NCBI GenBank assembly: GCA_017694215.1
Contig: JADIND010000159.1
Span: forward strand, 1-13,213
Origin: Candidatus Scatousia excrementipullorum
Lineage (GTDB): Bacteria > Cyanobacteriota > Vampirovibrionia > Gastranaerophilales > Gastranaerophilaceae
Length of the DNA stretch: 13,213 nt
Reading direction: 5' to 3'
Part shown: positions 1 through 7,316 of the stretch, in pieces
Position numbering within the stretch: the stretch's first letter is position 1
Layout of the letters: every line of letters begins with the position of its first letter
Made by a program: the position numbers and the translations under genes
Notes under the pieces: model-generated
Seen by the model: only the letters and a program-made list of their open reading frames with translations
Database searches by the model: none
What the model was told of the DNA's origin: nothing

Positions 1-160
1 CTGGGTTATATCTGCCGTAATTTGTATATGTATATGCACTCTCCTTATGCTTGACGAAAAAAAAGAGAAATTAGAAGGTGAGGGGCTGGCAGGATAAATA
101 AAGGTAACAAAGCCTTGGCTCCCTTTTTATAAAGGTGGAAAGAAGGGGGATTTTTTCTCA

Positions 161-312
161 TGTCATTCTGAAACGTTAACCGCTGCGGCTTACGGAAATT
201 GCGACTGTTCAGAATCTCTTTTTCTATACCGGCGGCAAGCTCCTGAACAGCTTGAAAAATAGAGTTTTGCCTTAAAAGGCTCAACTAATTTTTCTACGCT
301 TTCAGGATGACA
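161..312. repeat. palindromic dispersed-repeat element (GTCATTCTGAA type)
   Basis: Bases 161-173 (TGTCATTCTGAAA) are matched in inverted orientation at 300-312 (TTTCAGGATGACA) with one mismatch, framing a segment of about 150 bp. Inside, ATTCTGAA (165-172) pairs perfectly with TTCAGAAT (208-215), and smaller palindromes occur (CCGCTGCGG at 180-188; CAAGCT...AGCTTG near 236-254). The core GTCATTCTGAA...AGAATCTC recurs at 12503-12529 in this window, so it is a dispersed family and not a one-off hairpin. The inverted ends suggest a MITE-like or palindromic intergenic repeat. No transposase is present and no target duplication was identified. Confidence 0.55.
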
Positions 313-360
313 TTGTGTTTGCAAATGCTGGTCAGGCACGCAATAACGATTTATACAGAG

Positions 361-390
361 AAAAAGCGGGATATTATAATCCCGCTTTTT
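361..390. terminator. bidirectional intrinsic terminator
   Basis: A perfect 11-bp stem is formed by AAAAAGCGGGA (361-371) and TCCCGCTTTTT (380-390) around an 8-nt AT loop. Runs of five T on either strand make it usable in both directions. It lies 18 nt past the stop of the minus-strand gene at 409-795, for which it is the natural terminator, and it could also end transcription arriving from the left on the plus strand. Confidence 0.85.
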
Positions 391-408
391 GTAATAATTT
401 TTTGAAAA

Positions 409-795
409 CTATTCTTCTTCATCCTGTTTGTATTTTACAAGACCTGCAGTAACCGCGTACATTGCGGCTGAAATATCTCTTACGCTTTCAAAAGGCCCGT
501 ATTTTTTGATGAATGATGCTACATCAAAATTTTGCAGATATCTTTGCAAGGCTGTTTTTGATGCATCTGTAAGATTTGCGGCAATAAGAATATTCTGGAT
601 GTAGCCTTCTGCTTTTTCTTCAACTGTTTCTTCATCCAGATCTTTTGATGAAAATGCTACCTGATCTGTTTCCTGTTTATCGGTTACGGCAGCTTCTTCT
701 TCCTGTGCCTGTTGTTGTTCCAGCTCTTCTTCGTCTTCTTCGGTAAGGCCTTTTACATAAGCGGCTTTTGCTGTTGTTGCACTCGTAATTTCCAT
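409..795 (-). CDS. small acidic hypothetical protein (128 aa)
   Basis: I do not recognise this protein. The ATG at 795-793 is preceded on the minus strand by AGAAAGGACGGATTT, a good ribosome binding site, which supports the start. The N-terminal half (about residues 15-65) is extremely rich in Glu, Asp and Gln (for example EEDEEELEQQQAQEEEAA) and is likely disordered or coiled-coil. The C-terminal half (about 65-125) looks like a compact helical domain with alternating hydrophobic residues (IQNILIAANL, ALQRYLQNF, ISAAMYAVTAGLVKY). There is no signal peptide, membrane segment or cysteine. It stands alone, divergent from the transporter gene and closed by its own terminator. A cytosolic binding or adaptor role is possible, but nothing in the sequence fixes a function. 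Confidence 0.75.
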   Translation of the reverse strand: MEITSATTAKAAYVKGLTEEDEEELEQQQAQEEEAAVTDKQETDQVAFSSKDLDEETVEEKAEGYIQNILIAANLTDASKTALQRYLQNFDVASFIKKYGPFESVRDISAAMYAVTAGLVKYKQDEEE

Positions 796-930
796 AAATC
801 CGTCCTTTCTAAAACAATAGTTTCATATAATAAAACGGATATTTTTTATTAAAACTTTAGGAATTGTTAAAAAAAATTACAAATCAAAAATTCTTAGTTT
901 TTTTATTTTTTAATTTTTATTAAAATAACC

Positions 931-968
931 TTGCCCCTTTATTAATTACAGTATTTTTAATATATAAT
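931..968 (+). promoter_or_regulatory. possible promoter of the gltP-ileS unit
   Basis: TTGCCC (931-936) and TTTAAT (956-961) are 19 nt apart. An alternative -10, TATAAT (963-968), has no good -35 and would start transcription almost at the ribosome binding site (GAGGT, 975-979). The whole 830-970 stretch is extremely AT-rich, so chance matches are expected and this assignment is weak. Confidence 0.25.
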
Positions 969-987
969 ATTTTTGAGGTACCGATTA

Positions 988-2325
988 TTGAAACATTCAA
1001 AATTAACAGCCCTGATATTTATAGCATTGTTTTTAGGTGTTCTGACGGGACATTTTTTCCCTGCATTTGCAGTAAAAATGCATCCGTTTGCAGAGATATT
1101 TTTGCGAATGGTGAAAATGATTATTGCACCGTTGCTTTTTTCGACCCTTGTTGTTGGAATTGCCGGGCATGATGATGCAAAAAGCCTCGGCAAAATCGGG
1201 CTTAAAACAATAATTTATTTTGAAGTCGTAACTACCCTTGCTCTTGTTATAGGGCTTGGAATGGCAAATATAATAAAGCCCGGCGTTGGATTTGTGACAG
1301 GAACTTCTCCTGATGCTCTGCAAATGCAGCAGGCCGGTATGATGGCTGCAACACACGCTCATACGTCTGTCAGTGAAATGGTTACGAGTATTTTTCCTAC
1401 AAGTATAGTTGATGCTATGGCACAGGGAAATTTGCTGCAGATTGTGGTATTTTCAATATTCTTTGCTCTGGCTATTTGTGCTGTGGGCAAGGCTGCGGAA
1501 CCGGTTGTAAATCTTTTGAATTCTGTTTCGCAGATTATGTTTAAGTTTACTGAATACGTTATGTATTTTGCTCCGCTCGGGATATTCGGTGCGATTGCAG
1601 CAACTGTAGGGGCAAACGGTTTATCTGTATTAAAAAGTTATTTCAAAATAATAGGAGCATTGTACCTTGCACTGGCTGTGTTTGTTCTTCTGGTTTTGAT
1701 TATAGCCTGCAAGATTGTGAAAATATCTTTCAGAAGTCTTTTGAGTGCTTTGCAGGAACCGGCTCTGCTGGCGTTCACAACTGCAAGCTCAGAGGCCGCA
1801 TTCCCGAAGGCTATGGATATAATGGAGCGTTTCGGGGTTCCGAAAAAGATTGTAGGGTTTGTAATGCCGACCGGATATACTTTTAATCTTGACGGCAGTA
1901 CTTTATACCTTGCTATGGCAGTAATTTTTTCATCACAGATTGTCGGGATAAATCTTGATTTGAACCAGCAGCTTATTATAATGCTTGCACTTATGCTGAC
2001 AAGTAAGGGAGTTGCAGGTGTTCCCAGAGTTTCTTTAATTGTTCTTGCAGGTACTCTTGCAAGTTTCAATATTCCGATACTGGGGGTTGCAATACTTCTC
2101 GGTATAGATCAGATTCTTGATATGGGACGTACTACGGTGAACCTTATCGGGAACTGTGTTGCGACTGTTGTTATCGCCCGCTGGGAACGCGTTTTTGATT
2201 ATGATAAAATGAAAGAGTTCGTCAGAATTTCTAAAGAAGAAAGTATCGGACATGATATTCAAAAATTCAAAGAAGAACATATACATAATAATAAAAAATT
2301 GAAGGAAGAAATAAAAGAAGGATAA
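988..2325 (+). CDS. gltP: dicarboxylate/amino acid:cation symporter (GltP-like, DAACS family)
   Basis: This inner-membrane secondary transporter imports glutamate/aspartate or C4-dicarboxylates with cations. From the start chosen here (445 aa) the family signatures are in order: hairpin-1 Ser-rich motif TASSEAAFP (265-273), NLDGS in TM7 (300-304), hairpin-2 motif TSKGVAGVPR (338-347), and the TM8 signature with D374, D378, R381, T382 and N385. R381 matches the arginine that binds the substrate side-chain carboxylate in characterised members, so an acidic substrate is expected. The residue equivalent to the Na1-site aspartate of GltPh is N389 (LIGNC), as I recall for proton-coupled GltP and DctA, which hints at H+ coupling. 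The TTG at 988 is chosen because GAGGT (975-979) sits 8 nt upstream; a TTG at 973 has no binding site. The tail after about residue 405 is highly charged. ileS follows after 6 nt, suggesting co-transcription. The exact substrate is uncertain. Confidence 0.9.
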   Translation: MKHSKLTALIFIALFLGVLTGHFFPAFAVKMHPFAEIFLRMVKMIIAPLLFSTLVVGIAGHDDAKSLGKIGLKTIIYFEVVTTLALVIGLGMANIIKPGVGFVTGTSPDALQMQQAGMMAATHAHTSVSEMVTSIFPTSIVDAMAQGNLLQIVVFSIFFALAICAVGKAAEPVVNLLNSVSQIMFKFTEYVMYFAPLGIFGAIAATVGANGLSVLKSYFKIIGALYLALAVFVLLVLIIACKIVKISFRSLLSALQEPALLAFTTASSEAAFPKAMDIMERFGVPKKIVGFVMPTGYTFNLDGSTLYLAMAVIFSSQIVGINLDLNQQLIIMLALMLTSKGVAGVPRVSLIVLAGTLASFNIPILGVAILLGIDQILDMGRTTVNLIGNCVATVVIARWERVFDYDKMKEFVRISKEESIGHDIQKFKEEHIHNNKKLKEEIKEG

Positions 2326-2331
2326 AAGAAG

Positions 2332-5142
2332 ATGAGTAATGAAACAAAAGTGGAATTGAAGGACACTTTAAATTTGCCGCAGACAACTCTTGCGATGAGA
2401 GCAAATGCTACTGTCAGAGAACTGGAAATTCAAAAATTCTGGGAAGAACATGATATTTATAATAAAATTATTAACAATCGAGATAAGGCAAATAAATTCA
2501 TTTTGCATGACGGGCCTCCTTATTTGAGTTCCGAAAAAATTCACGTCGGAACAGCTTTAAACAAAATTCTTAAAGATATTTTATTAAAGTATAAGGCACA
2601 ATCCGGTTTCTACACACCGTATGTTCCTGGTTACGACGGTCACGGTCTGCCGATTGAAAACGCCGTTGTAAAAAATATTAAAGGAGGAAGAAGTGCAGTG
2701 ACTCCTGCTGAACTCAGAGCAAAGTGCAGAGAGTTTGCTCATAAAAATCTGAAGGGTCAGGAGAGTGAATTTAAGCGTCTCGGTGTTCTTGGTGATTGGG
2801 AACATCCTTATTTAACTATTAATCCTGAATTTGAAGCAGAGCAGATAAGAGTTTTCGGCGAGATGTATAAAAAGGGTTATATCGAAAAGGGTATGAAACC
2901 TGTTTACTGGTGTGCATCCTGTGAAACGGCTCTTGCTGAAGCAGAAGTTGAATATGCTGATCATACTTCAACATCAATTTATGTCCGCTTTAAATTTGAT
3001 GAAGAATCAACTGAAAAAATCAATAAATTGATTGCGGGTACGGCGGATAAAGACATATACTCAGTAATCTGGACGACGACCCCGTGGACAATTCCTTCAA
3101 ATATGGCAATCAGTATGCACCCGAAATTTGAATATACTTTCTTTGAATATAAGGGTGATATTTATGTTACGGCTCAGGAACTTTTGGCAAGTTTCCTGAA
3201 AGATGTTGAATGGGATGAATCTGACATTAAGGTTATCGGAACTTGCAGAGGGCAGGATTTGGAACTTTTGAATACAAAACATCCGCTTTTTGACAGAAAA
3301 TCTCCGATAATTTTAGGTGAACATGTTACTCTGGATGCAGGTACCGGTTCTGTACACACGGCACCGGGACACGGTCTTGAGGACTATGAGGTCGGATGCA
3401 GATACGGTATTGAAGTATTTTCTCCGTTAGACAGCAGAGGTGTTTGGACAGAAGCCGTCAACGATAAAGATTTGGAAGGTGTTCCTTATTACAAAGGCAA
3501 CTCAATCGTTATTGAAAAGCTTAAAAATTGCGGTGCGTTGCTGAAACAACAGGATATCAGCCACAGTTATCCGCACTGCTGGAGATGCAAAAATCCGGTA
3601 ATTTACCGTGCAACTCCGCAATGGTTTGTTAAAGTTGACAAATTCAGAGAACAAACTCTTGAGGCAATTAAGGGCGTTAAATGGATACCGGCAAGCGGTG
3701 AAGCAAGAATTTCCAACATGGTTGCAGGACGTACAGACTGGTGTATTTCCCGTCAGCGTGCATGGGGTGTGCCTATTCCTGTATTCTATTGTGAAGATTG
3801 CGGTGAAGTTATCGTAACAGATGAAACAATAGAAAATGTTGCAAAAATATTTGAAAAAGAAAGTTCTGATGCGTGGGTTAAATATCCGGCAGAAGATTTA
3901 TTACCGAAAGGTTTCAAATGTCCGAAATGCGGAAAAACTCACTTTAAAAAAGAAAACGATATTATGGATGTTTGGTTTGATTCGGGTATTACATGGCGTG
4001 CCGTTGTAAACAAGCGTTCTGCCGAACTGGGCACCACTCCGGTTGAGATGTATCTGGAAGGTTCAGACCAGCATAGAGGCTGGTTCCAATCGTCGCTTTT
4101 GACCTCGGTTGCAACTCAGGGTATTGCTCCTTATAAATCTGTGCTTACCCATGGGTTTGTTTTCGGCGAAGACGGAAGAAAAATGTCCAAGTCTCTCGGG
4201 AATTATATCAGACCTGATGAAATTATTAATACCTACGGGGCTGATATTTTAAGACTATGGGCTGCATCAGTTGACTACAGAAATGATACAAAAATCGGTA
4301 ACAATATTATCAAACAGCTTGCGGAAATCTTTAAGAAAACGCGAAACACTTCAAGATTTTTGGTCGGAAACTTGTTTGACTTTGATCCTGCGGTTGACTA
4401 TGTAAAATATGAAGAGTTGAAAGAACTTGATAAATTTGCACTTCATAAATTGAACCAGCTTATTGAAAATGTTACGGAAGCCTTTGACAATTATGAGTTC
4501 TACAAGTATTTCCAACAGCTTCAAAATTTTGCGGCAGTTGACTTAAGTTCATTCTATCTTGATATTGTAAAAGACAGACTATACACGGCCGGTAAAAAAT
4601 CACTTTCCCGTCGTGCTTGTCAGACTGTTTTGTATGAAGTATTGCAGACCCTTGTAAGAATACTGGTTCCTGTAATGCCTCATCAGGCAGAAGATATCTG
4701 GATGAGTGTTCCTGAATGTCAAAAAGACGGGCTGGAAAGTATTCTTCTTTCGAATTGGCCAAAAGCGAAGGCTGAATGGAACAACCCGAAACTGGAAGAA
4801 GATTTTGCAAAAATTCTTAAGGCCAGAGAAGTTGTTACCCGTGCAATCGAGCCTTTAAGAGCGGATAAAAAGGTCGGAAGTTCTTTAGAAGTGGCAGTTT
4901 ATGTCAGTGTTAAAGATAATTCAGTGCTTAAAGCCGACGAAGATGAATTATGTAATATCTTTATTACATCACAGGCTTATGTGACGGATGAAAAGCCTTC
5001 CGGTGTGCTTAATGAATATAAAGAAGACGATTACACCGTCTGGGTAACTAAAGCAGAAGGTGAAAAATGTGCAAGATGCTGGAAATACAGAAAGCTTAAT
5101 TCTGACGGTATCTGTGAAGAATGCATTGACGCAATTAAATAA
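2332..5142 (+). CDS. ileS: isoleucyl-tRNA synthetase
   Basis: This cytosolic class I enzyme charges tRNA-Ile with isoleucine and hydrolyses mischarged valine. At 936 aa it has the normal length of the bacterial (type 1) enzyme. Visible in order: DGPPY (60-64) and the HIGH-motif position reading HVGT (71-74); the CP1 editing domain with WTTTPWTIPSN (247-257) and GTGSVHTAPGHGLEDY (337-352, D351 at the usual editing-aspartate position); SRQRAWGVPIPVF; a four-Cys knuckle C487/C490 with C530/C533; DVWFDSG; the KMSKS loop (617-621, canonical); an anticodon-binding helical domain; and a C-terminal zinc finger C913, C916, C928, C931. The HIGH motif has Thr in place of the last His, which is notable but also occurs, as I recall, in some other bacterial IleRS. 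The start ATG has GAAGGA (2317-2322) 9 nt upstream, inside the end of gltP. No T-box leader is present. Identity is certain. Confidence 0.98.
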   Translation: MSNETKVELKDTLNLPQTTLAMRANATVRELEIQKFWEEHDIYNKIINNRDKANKFILHDGPPYLSSEKIHVGTALNKILKDILLKYKAQSGFYTPYVPGYDGHGLPIENAVVKNIKGGRSAVTPAELRAKCREFAHKNLKGQESEFKRLGVLGDWEHPYLTINPEFEAEQIRVFGEMYKKGYIEKGMKPVYWCASCETALAEAEVEYADHTSTSIYVRFKFDEESTEKINKLIAGTADKDIYSVIWTTTPWTIPSNMAISMHPKFEYTFFEYKGDIYVTAQELLASFLKDVEWDESDIKVIGTCRGQDLELLNTKHPLFDRKSPIILGEHVTLDAGTGSVHTAPGHGLEDYEVGCRYGIEVFSPLDSRGVWTEAVNDKDLEGVPYYKGNSIVIEKLKNCGALLKQQDISHSYPHCWRCKNPVIYRATPQWFVKVDKFREQTLEAIKGVKWIPASGEARISNMVAGRTDWCISRQRAWGVPIPVFYCEDCGEVIVTDETIENVAKIFEKESSDAWVKYPAEDLLPKGFKCPKCGKTHFKKENDIMDVWFDSGITWRAVVNKRSAELGTTPVEMYLEGSDQHRGWFQSSLLTSVATQGIAPYKSVLTHGFVFGEDGRKMSKSLGNYIRPDEIINTYGADILRLWAASVDYRNDTKIGNNIIKQLAEIFKKTRNTSRFLVGNLFDFDPAVDYVKYEELKELDKFALHKLNQLIENVTEAFDNYEFYKYFQQLQNFAAVDLSSFYLDIVKDRLYTAGKKSLSRRACQTVLYEVLQTLVRILVPVMPHQAEDIWMSVPECQKDGLESILLSNWPKAKAEWNNPKLEEDFAKILKAREVVTRAIEPLRADKKVGSSLEVAVYVSVKDNSVLKADEDELCNIFITSQAYVTDEKPSGVLNEYKEDDYTVWVTKAEGEKCARCWKYRKLNSDGICEECIDAIK

Positions 5143-5144
5143 CT

Positions 5145-5176
5145 AAAAAAGGAGGATTTTTAAATCCTCCTTTTTT
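5145..5176. terminator. strong bidirectional terminator
   Basis: AAAAAAGGAGGATTT (5145-5159) is perfectly complementary to AAATCCTCCTTTTTT (5162-5176), giving a 15-bp potential stem flanked by seven T on the plus strand and six on the minus strand. It begins 2 nt after the ileS stop and also faces the end of the converging minus-strand gene at 5246, so it serves both. Confidence 0.92.
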
Positions 5177-5245
5177 TGAAAAATTACAGCATTTTGGTAT
5201 ACCGCTTCCTTTTAACAGTAACGTTATTTACAGCTTAAAAATATT

Positions 5246-5665
5246 TTACTGAACTATCGATTTTATGCTTACTATAAAAAGCCAGCCGTAAAAAGAAAAA
5301 TTCAACAGTATAAGTAAAAATAATAAAATCGGGGTTATGAATTTTTTAGATTTAAAACATCTTACAATATAACTTATATAAGACCCTGCAAGTAAAAGCA
5401 TTACAAGCGGCGGAATAAATACACCCGCTAAAAATAAAATATCTGAAATATGATAATTTTTTAGAAATTTTAAAACTTCAGCAGCATGAGGCACCATACT
5501 TATCATTCCAAATAGTAAAAATAAAAGACAGAAATTAACAACAGGTAAAAATGTTAAAAGCAGATTAAATTTAATATAATCCCATTGTTCTCCGGCTGCA
5601 ATTTCGCTATCTGTATCAAAATAATTTTTAAACTGATGTCTGAACTGTTCAATAAAACTTCTCAT
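5246..5665 (-). CDS. small membrane protein with three predicted helices (139 aa)
   Basis: I do not recognise the family. Residues 1-32 are a charged, amphipathic N-terminus (FIEQFRHQFKNYFDTDSE). Three strongly hydrophobic stretches follow at about 34-58, 73-101 and 109-133, separated by short charged loops (KFLKNYH; RCFKSKK), so it should be an integral inner-membrane protein. There is no signal peptide or catalytic motif. There is no Shine-Dalgarno sequence before the ATG (the upstream bases read AAATAATTT), and the best promoter places the transcript start at or within 1 nt of the ATG, so a leaderless mRNA is inferred. The gene converges on the ileS terminator and is divergent from rfbC; neither neighbour suggests a role. 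The reading frame is credible from its hydrophobic periodicity and from the promoter and terminator that bracket it. Confidence 0.75.
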   Translation of the reverse strand: MRSFIEQFRHQFKNYFDTDSEIAAGEQWDYIKFNLLLTFLPVVNFCLLFLLFGMISMVPHAAEVLKFLKNYHISDILFLAGVFIPPLVMLLLAGSYISYIVRCFKSKKFITPILLFLLILLNFSFYGWLFIVSIKSIVQ

Positions 5666-5671
5666 AAATTA

Positions 5672-5700
5672 TTTATATCATATTCATATAATTGTGTAAA
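5672..5700 (-). promoter_or_regulatory. promoter of the 139-aa membrane protein gene (leaderless)
   Basis: On the minus strand TTTACA (5700-5695) and TATAAA (5677-5672) are separated by exactly 17 nt. A start about 7 nt beyond the -10 falls on the ATG (A at 5665), leaving no leader. This agrees with the missing ribosome binding site. Confidence 0.55.
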
Positions 5701-5719
5701 GCCGGATAAATTTACAATT

Positions 5720-5747
5720 TTTACAAAAGGTAAAGCTATGATATAAT
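5720..5747 (+). promoter_or_regulatory. promoter of the rfbCBDA operon
   Basis: TTTACA (5720-5725) and TATAAT (5742-5747) are 16 nt apart, and a second TTTACA lies at 5711. Transcription would start near 5754, downstream of an ATG at 5751 and upstream of the ribosome binding site at 5757-5764, which fixes rfbC translation at 5772. The -10 region overlaps a 9-bp inverted repeat (TATATCATA 5674-5682 and TATGATATA 5737-5745) shared with the divergent promoter. Confidence 0.65.
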
Positions 5748-5771
5748 AATATGAGCAGGAAGGGTGAATTT

Positions 5772-6332
5772 ATGCCGTTTGAATTTGAAAGACAAAAAAT
5801 AAAAGACGTAATTCTTATAAAGCCGGAAGTTTTCGGTGACAACAGAGGCTTTTTTATGGAAACATACAAAAAGTCCGAGTTTGCCGCAAACGGAATTTGT
5901 GAAGAATTTAATCAAGATAACCATTCGAAATCCTCTGCAAGAGTTTTACGCGGACTGCATTATCAGGAAAGTCCGTACGGGCAGGCAAAAATTGTAAGGT
6001 GTGTCAGAGGCAGAATTTACGATGTCGCTGTTGATATAAGACCGGATTCTGAAACTTTCGGGCAGTATGTAAAAGTGGAACTTTCGGAAGAAAACAAAAA
6101 TATGCTCTATATTCCTGAAGGTTTTGCTCATGGATTTGTTGTACTTTCCGACGGGGCAGAACTTTGTTATAAGGCAAGCGGTGAATATAATCCGCAGGCT
6201 GACAGAGGTATTCTATGGTGCGATAAAGACATCAATATTGACTGGGAAATAGATTTTGAGCCGATTTTATCAGAAAAAGACAAAGGACAAAAACTTTTGA
6301 AAGAAGTGTTTACGAAAGACCGGAGGAAATAA
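5772..6332 (+). CDS. rfbC: dTDP-4-dehydrorhamnose 3,5-epimerase
   Basis: RmlC converts dTDP-4-keto-6-deoxy-D-glucose to dTDP-4-keto-L-rhamnose, the third step of dTDP-L-rhamnose synthesis, in the cytosol. From the start used here (186 aa, the usual length) it shows FGDNRGFF (21-28), the active-site motif RGLHYQ with H63, VAVDIRPDSETFGQY (85-99), IPEGFAHGF (114-122), Y133 in LCYKAS and D170. H63, Y133 and D170 fall at the positions I recall for the Salmonella enzyme's catalytic residues, which supports the start. An ATG at 5751 in the same frame is rejected because it lies before the predicted transcript start, whereas 5772 has AGGAAGGG (5757-5764) at a proper distance. It is the first gene of a four-gene operon; rfbB begins on the base right after its stop codon. 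All key residues appear intact. Confidence 0.96.
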   Translation: MPFEFERQKIKDVILIKPEVFGDNRGFFMETYKKSEFAANGICEEFNQDNHSKSSARVLRGLHYQESPYGQAKIVRCVRGRIYDVAVDIRPDSETFGQYVKVELSEENKNMLYIPEGFAHGFVVLSDGAELCYKASGEYNPQADRGILWCDKDINIDWEIDFEPILSEKDKGQKLLKEVFTKDRRK

Positions 6333-7316
6333 ATGACAACGATACTTGTAACCGGCGGAGCCGGATTTATTGGAAACTGTTTTATAAGACATATGCTTGA
6401 ACATCATCCGGATTACAAAATAGTTAATCTCGATGCCCTGACTTATGCCGGAAATCTCGAAAATCTCTACGATGTGAAAGACAATCCGAATTACGAATTT
6501 GTAAACGGAGATATCTGCGACAAACCTCTTGTAAGACAACTTGCGGCAGGAGTAGATATTATTGTAAATTTCGCGGCGGAAAGTCATGTTGACCGCTCCA
6601 TTACGGGGCCGGAAATTTTTGTTGAAACAAATATAAAAGGTACTTTGAATCTTTTGCAGGCAGCAAAAGAATTCAATATAGAAAGATATCTGCAGGTTTC
6701 AACAGATGAAGTTTACGGGTCGCTGGGTAAAACCGGATATTTCACCGAAGAAACTCCGCTGGCTCCGAACAGCCCTTATTCTGCCTCAAAAGCCGGTGCG
6801 GATATGCTTGTGAGAGCATATTACGAAACTTATAAGCTTCCTGTCTTAACAACAAGATGTTCAAATAATTACGGCCCGTATCAGTATCCGGAAAAACTTA
6901 TTCCTTTCTTTATTTCTAAACTTTTAAAAGGTGAAAAAGTTCCGGTTTACGGGGACGGGATGAATGTCAGGGACTGGTTATACGTATATGACCACTGTTC
7001 GGCAATCGATACTGTTCTGCACAAAGGCAGAGTCGGTGAAGTTTACAATATCGGCGGTCATAACGAAAAGACAAACCTTGAAATTACACACCTGATTCTG
7101 GATGCAATGAACAGGGATGAAAGCTGTATTGAGTTTGTCGAAGACAGGCTCGGACATGACAGACGATATGCAATCAGCAATGAAAAAATAAAATCGGAAC
7201 TCGGCTGGGAACCTTCCGTCACTTTTGAAGAAGGAATTCTCCTCACAATAGACTGGTATTTGAATAATCAGGCATGGATGAAATCTGTTGAGATGAAAAA
7301 AGGGAGTATTTATTAA
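6333..7316 (+). CDS. rfbB: dTDP-glucose 4,6-dehydratase
   Basis: RmlB, an NAD-dependent short-chain dehydrogenase/reductase, converts dTDP-glucose to dTDP-4-keto-6-deoxyglucose, step two of the pathway. Its 327 aa is slightly shorter than many homologues but complete. Visible motifs: the Rossmann loop GGAGFIG (8-14), LDALTYAGNLENL (33-45), AAESHVDRSI (81-90), the catalytic T124-D125-E126 of STDEVYG, Y149xxxK153, RCSNNYGPYQYPEKLIP (175-191), VYGDGMNVRDWLYV (205-218, sugar-nucleotide binding) and DRLGHDRRYA near residue 270. The ATG directly abuts the rfbC stop, with GGAGG at 6322-6326 as ribosome binding site. The stop overlaps the rfbD start by one base (TAATG), a typical sign of translational coupling. 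Confidence 0.97.
   Translation: MTTILVTGGAGFIGNCFIRHMLEHHPDYKIVNLDALTYAGNLENLYDVKDNPNYEFVNGDICDKPLVRQLAAGVDIIVNFAAESHVDRSITGPEIFVETNIKGTLNLLQAAKEFNIERYLQVSTDEVYGSLGKTGYFTEETPLAPNSPYSASKAGADMLVRAYYETYKLPVLTTRCSNNYGPYQYPEKLIPFFISKLLKGEKVPVYGDGMNVRDWLYVYDHCSAIDTVLHKGRVGEVYNIGGHNEKTNLEITHLILDAMNRDESCIEFVEDRLGHDRRYAISNEKIKSELGWEPSVTFEEGILLTIDWYLNNQAWMKSVEMKKGSIY

Larger units (their letters stand above)
1..408. other. intergenic region with repeat debris, no convincing complete gene
   Basis: No reading frame here looks like a real complete gene. At the left edge, a plus-strand frame from base 2 runs to a TAA near base 97 and would encode a hydrophobic stretch followed by a charged tail (ending LEGEGLAG), so it could be the C-terminus of an upstream membrane protein. 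On the minus strand an AAGGAG (46-41) is followed by a GTG (39-37) that stays open to the window edge, but the spacing of 1 nt is too short for a normal start. The rest contains a small palindrome around 121-139, an inverted-repeat element (161-312) and a terminator (361-390). A minus-strand frame at 45-284 runs straight through the repeats and is not credible as a gene. Confidence 0.5.

Noticed and set aside
45..284. Minus-strand 79-aa open frame
   Set aside because: It runs through the palindromic repeat debris, has no ribosome binding site and its protein reads like repeat-derived sequence (LNSRNFRKPQRLTFQNDM).
973..987. Upstream TTG as the start of the symporter
   Set aside because: No binding site precedes it, and GAGGT inside this stretch is well placed for the TTG at 988.
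796..987. Possible regulatory RNA or riboswitch in the AT-rich gap before the symporter
   Set aside because: No stable stems are visible; the stretch is almost entirely A/T homopolymer-like sequence.
3608..3817. Open frame inside ileS on the same strand
   Set aside because: It is in another frame of a fully conserved synthetase region and shows no independent features.
5751..5771. Upstream ATG as the start of rfbC
   Set aside because: It lies before the predicted transcript start, would swallow the binding site AGGAAGGG, and adds residues not seen in the family; H63/Y133/D170 numbering fits the 5772 start.
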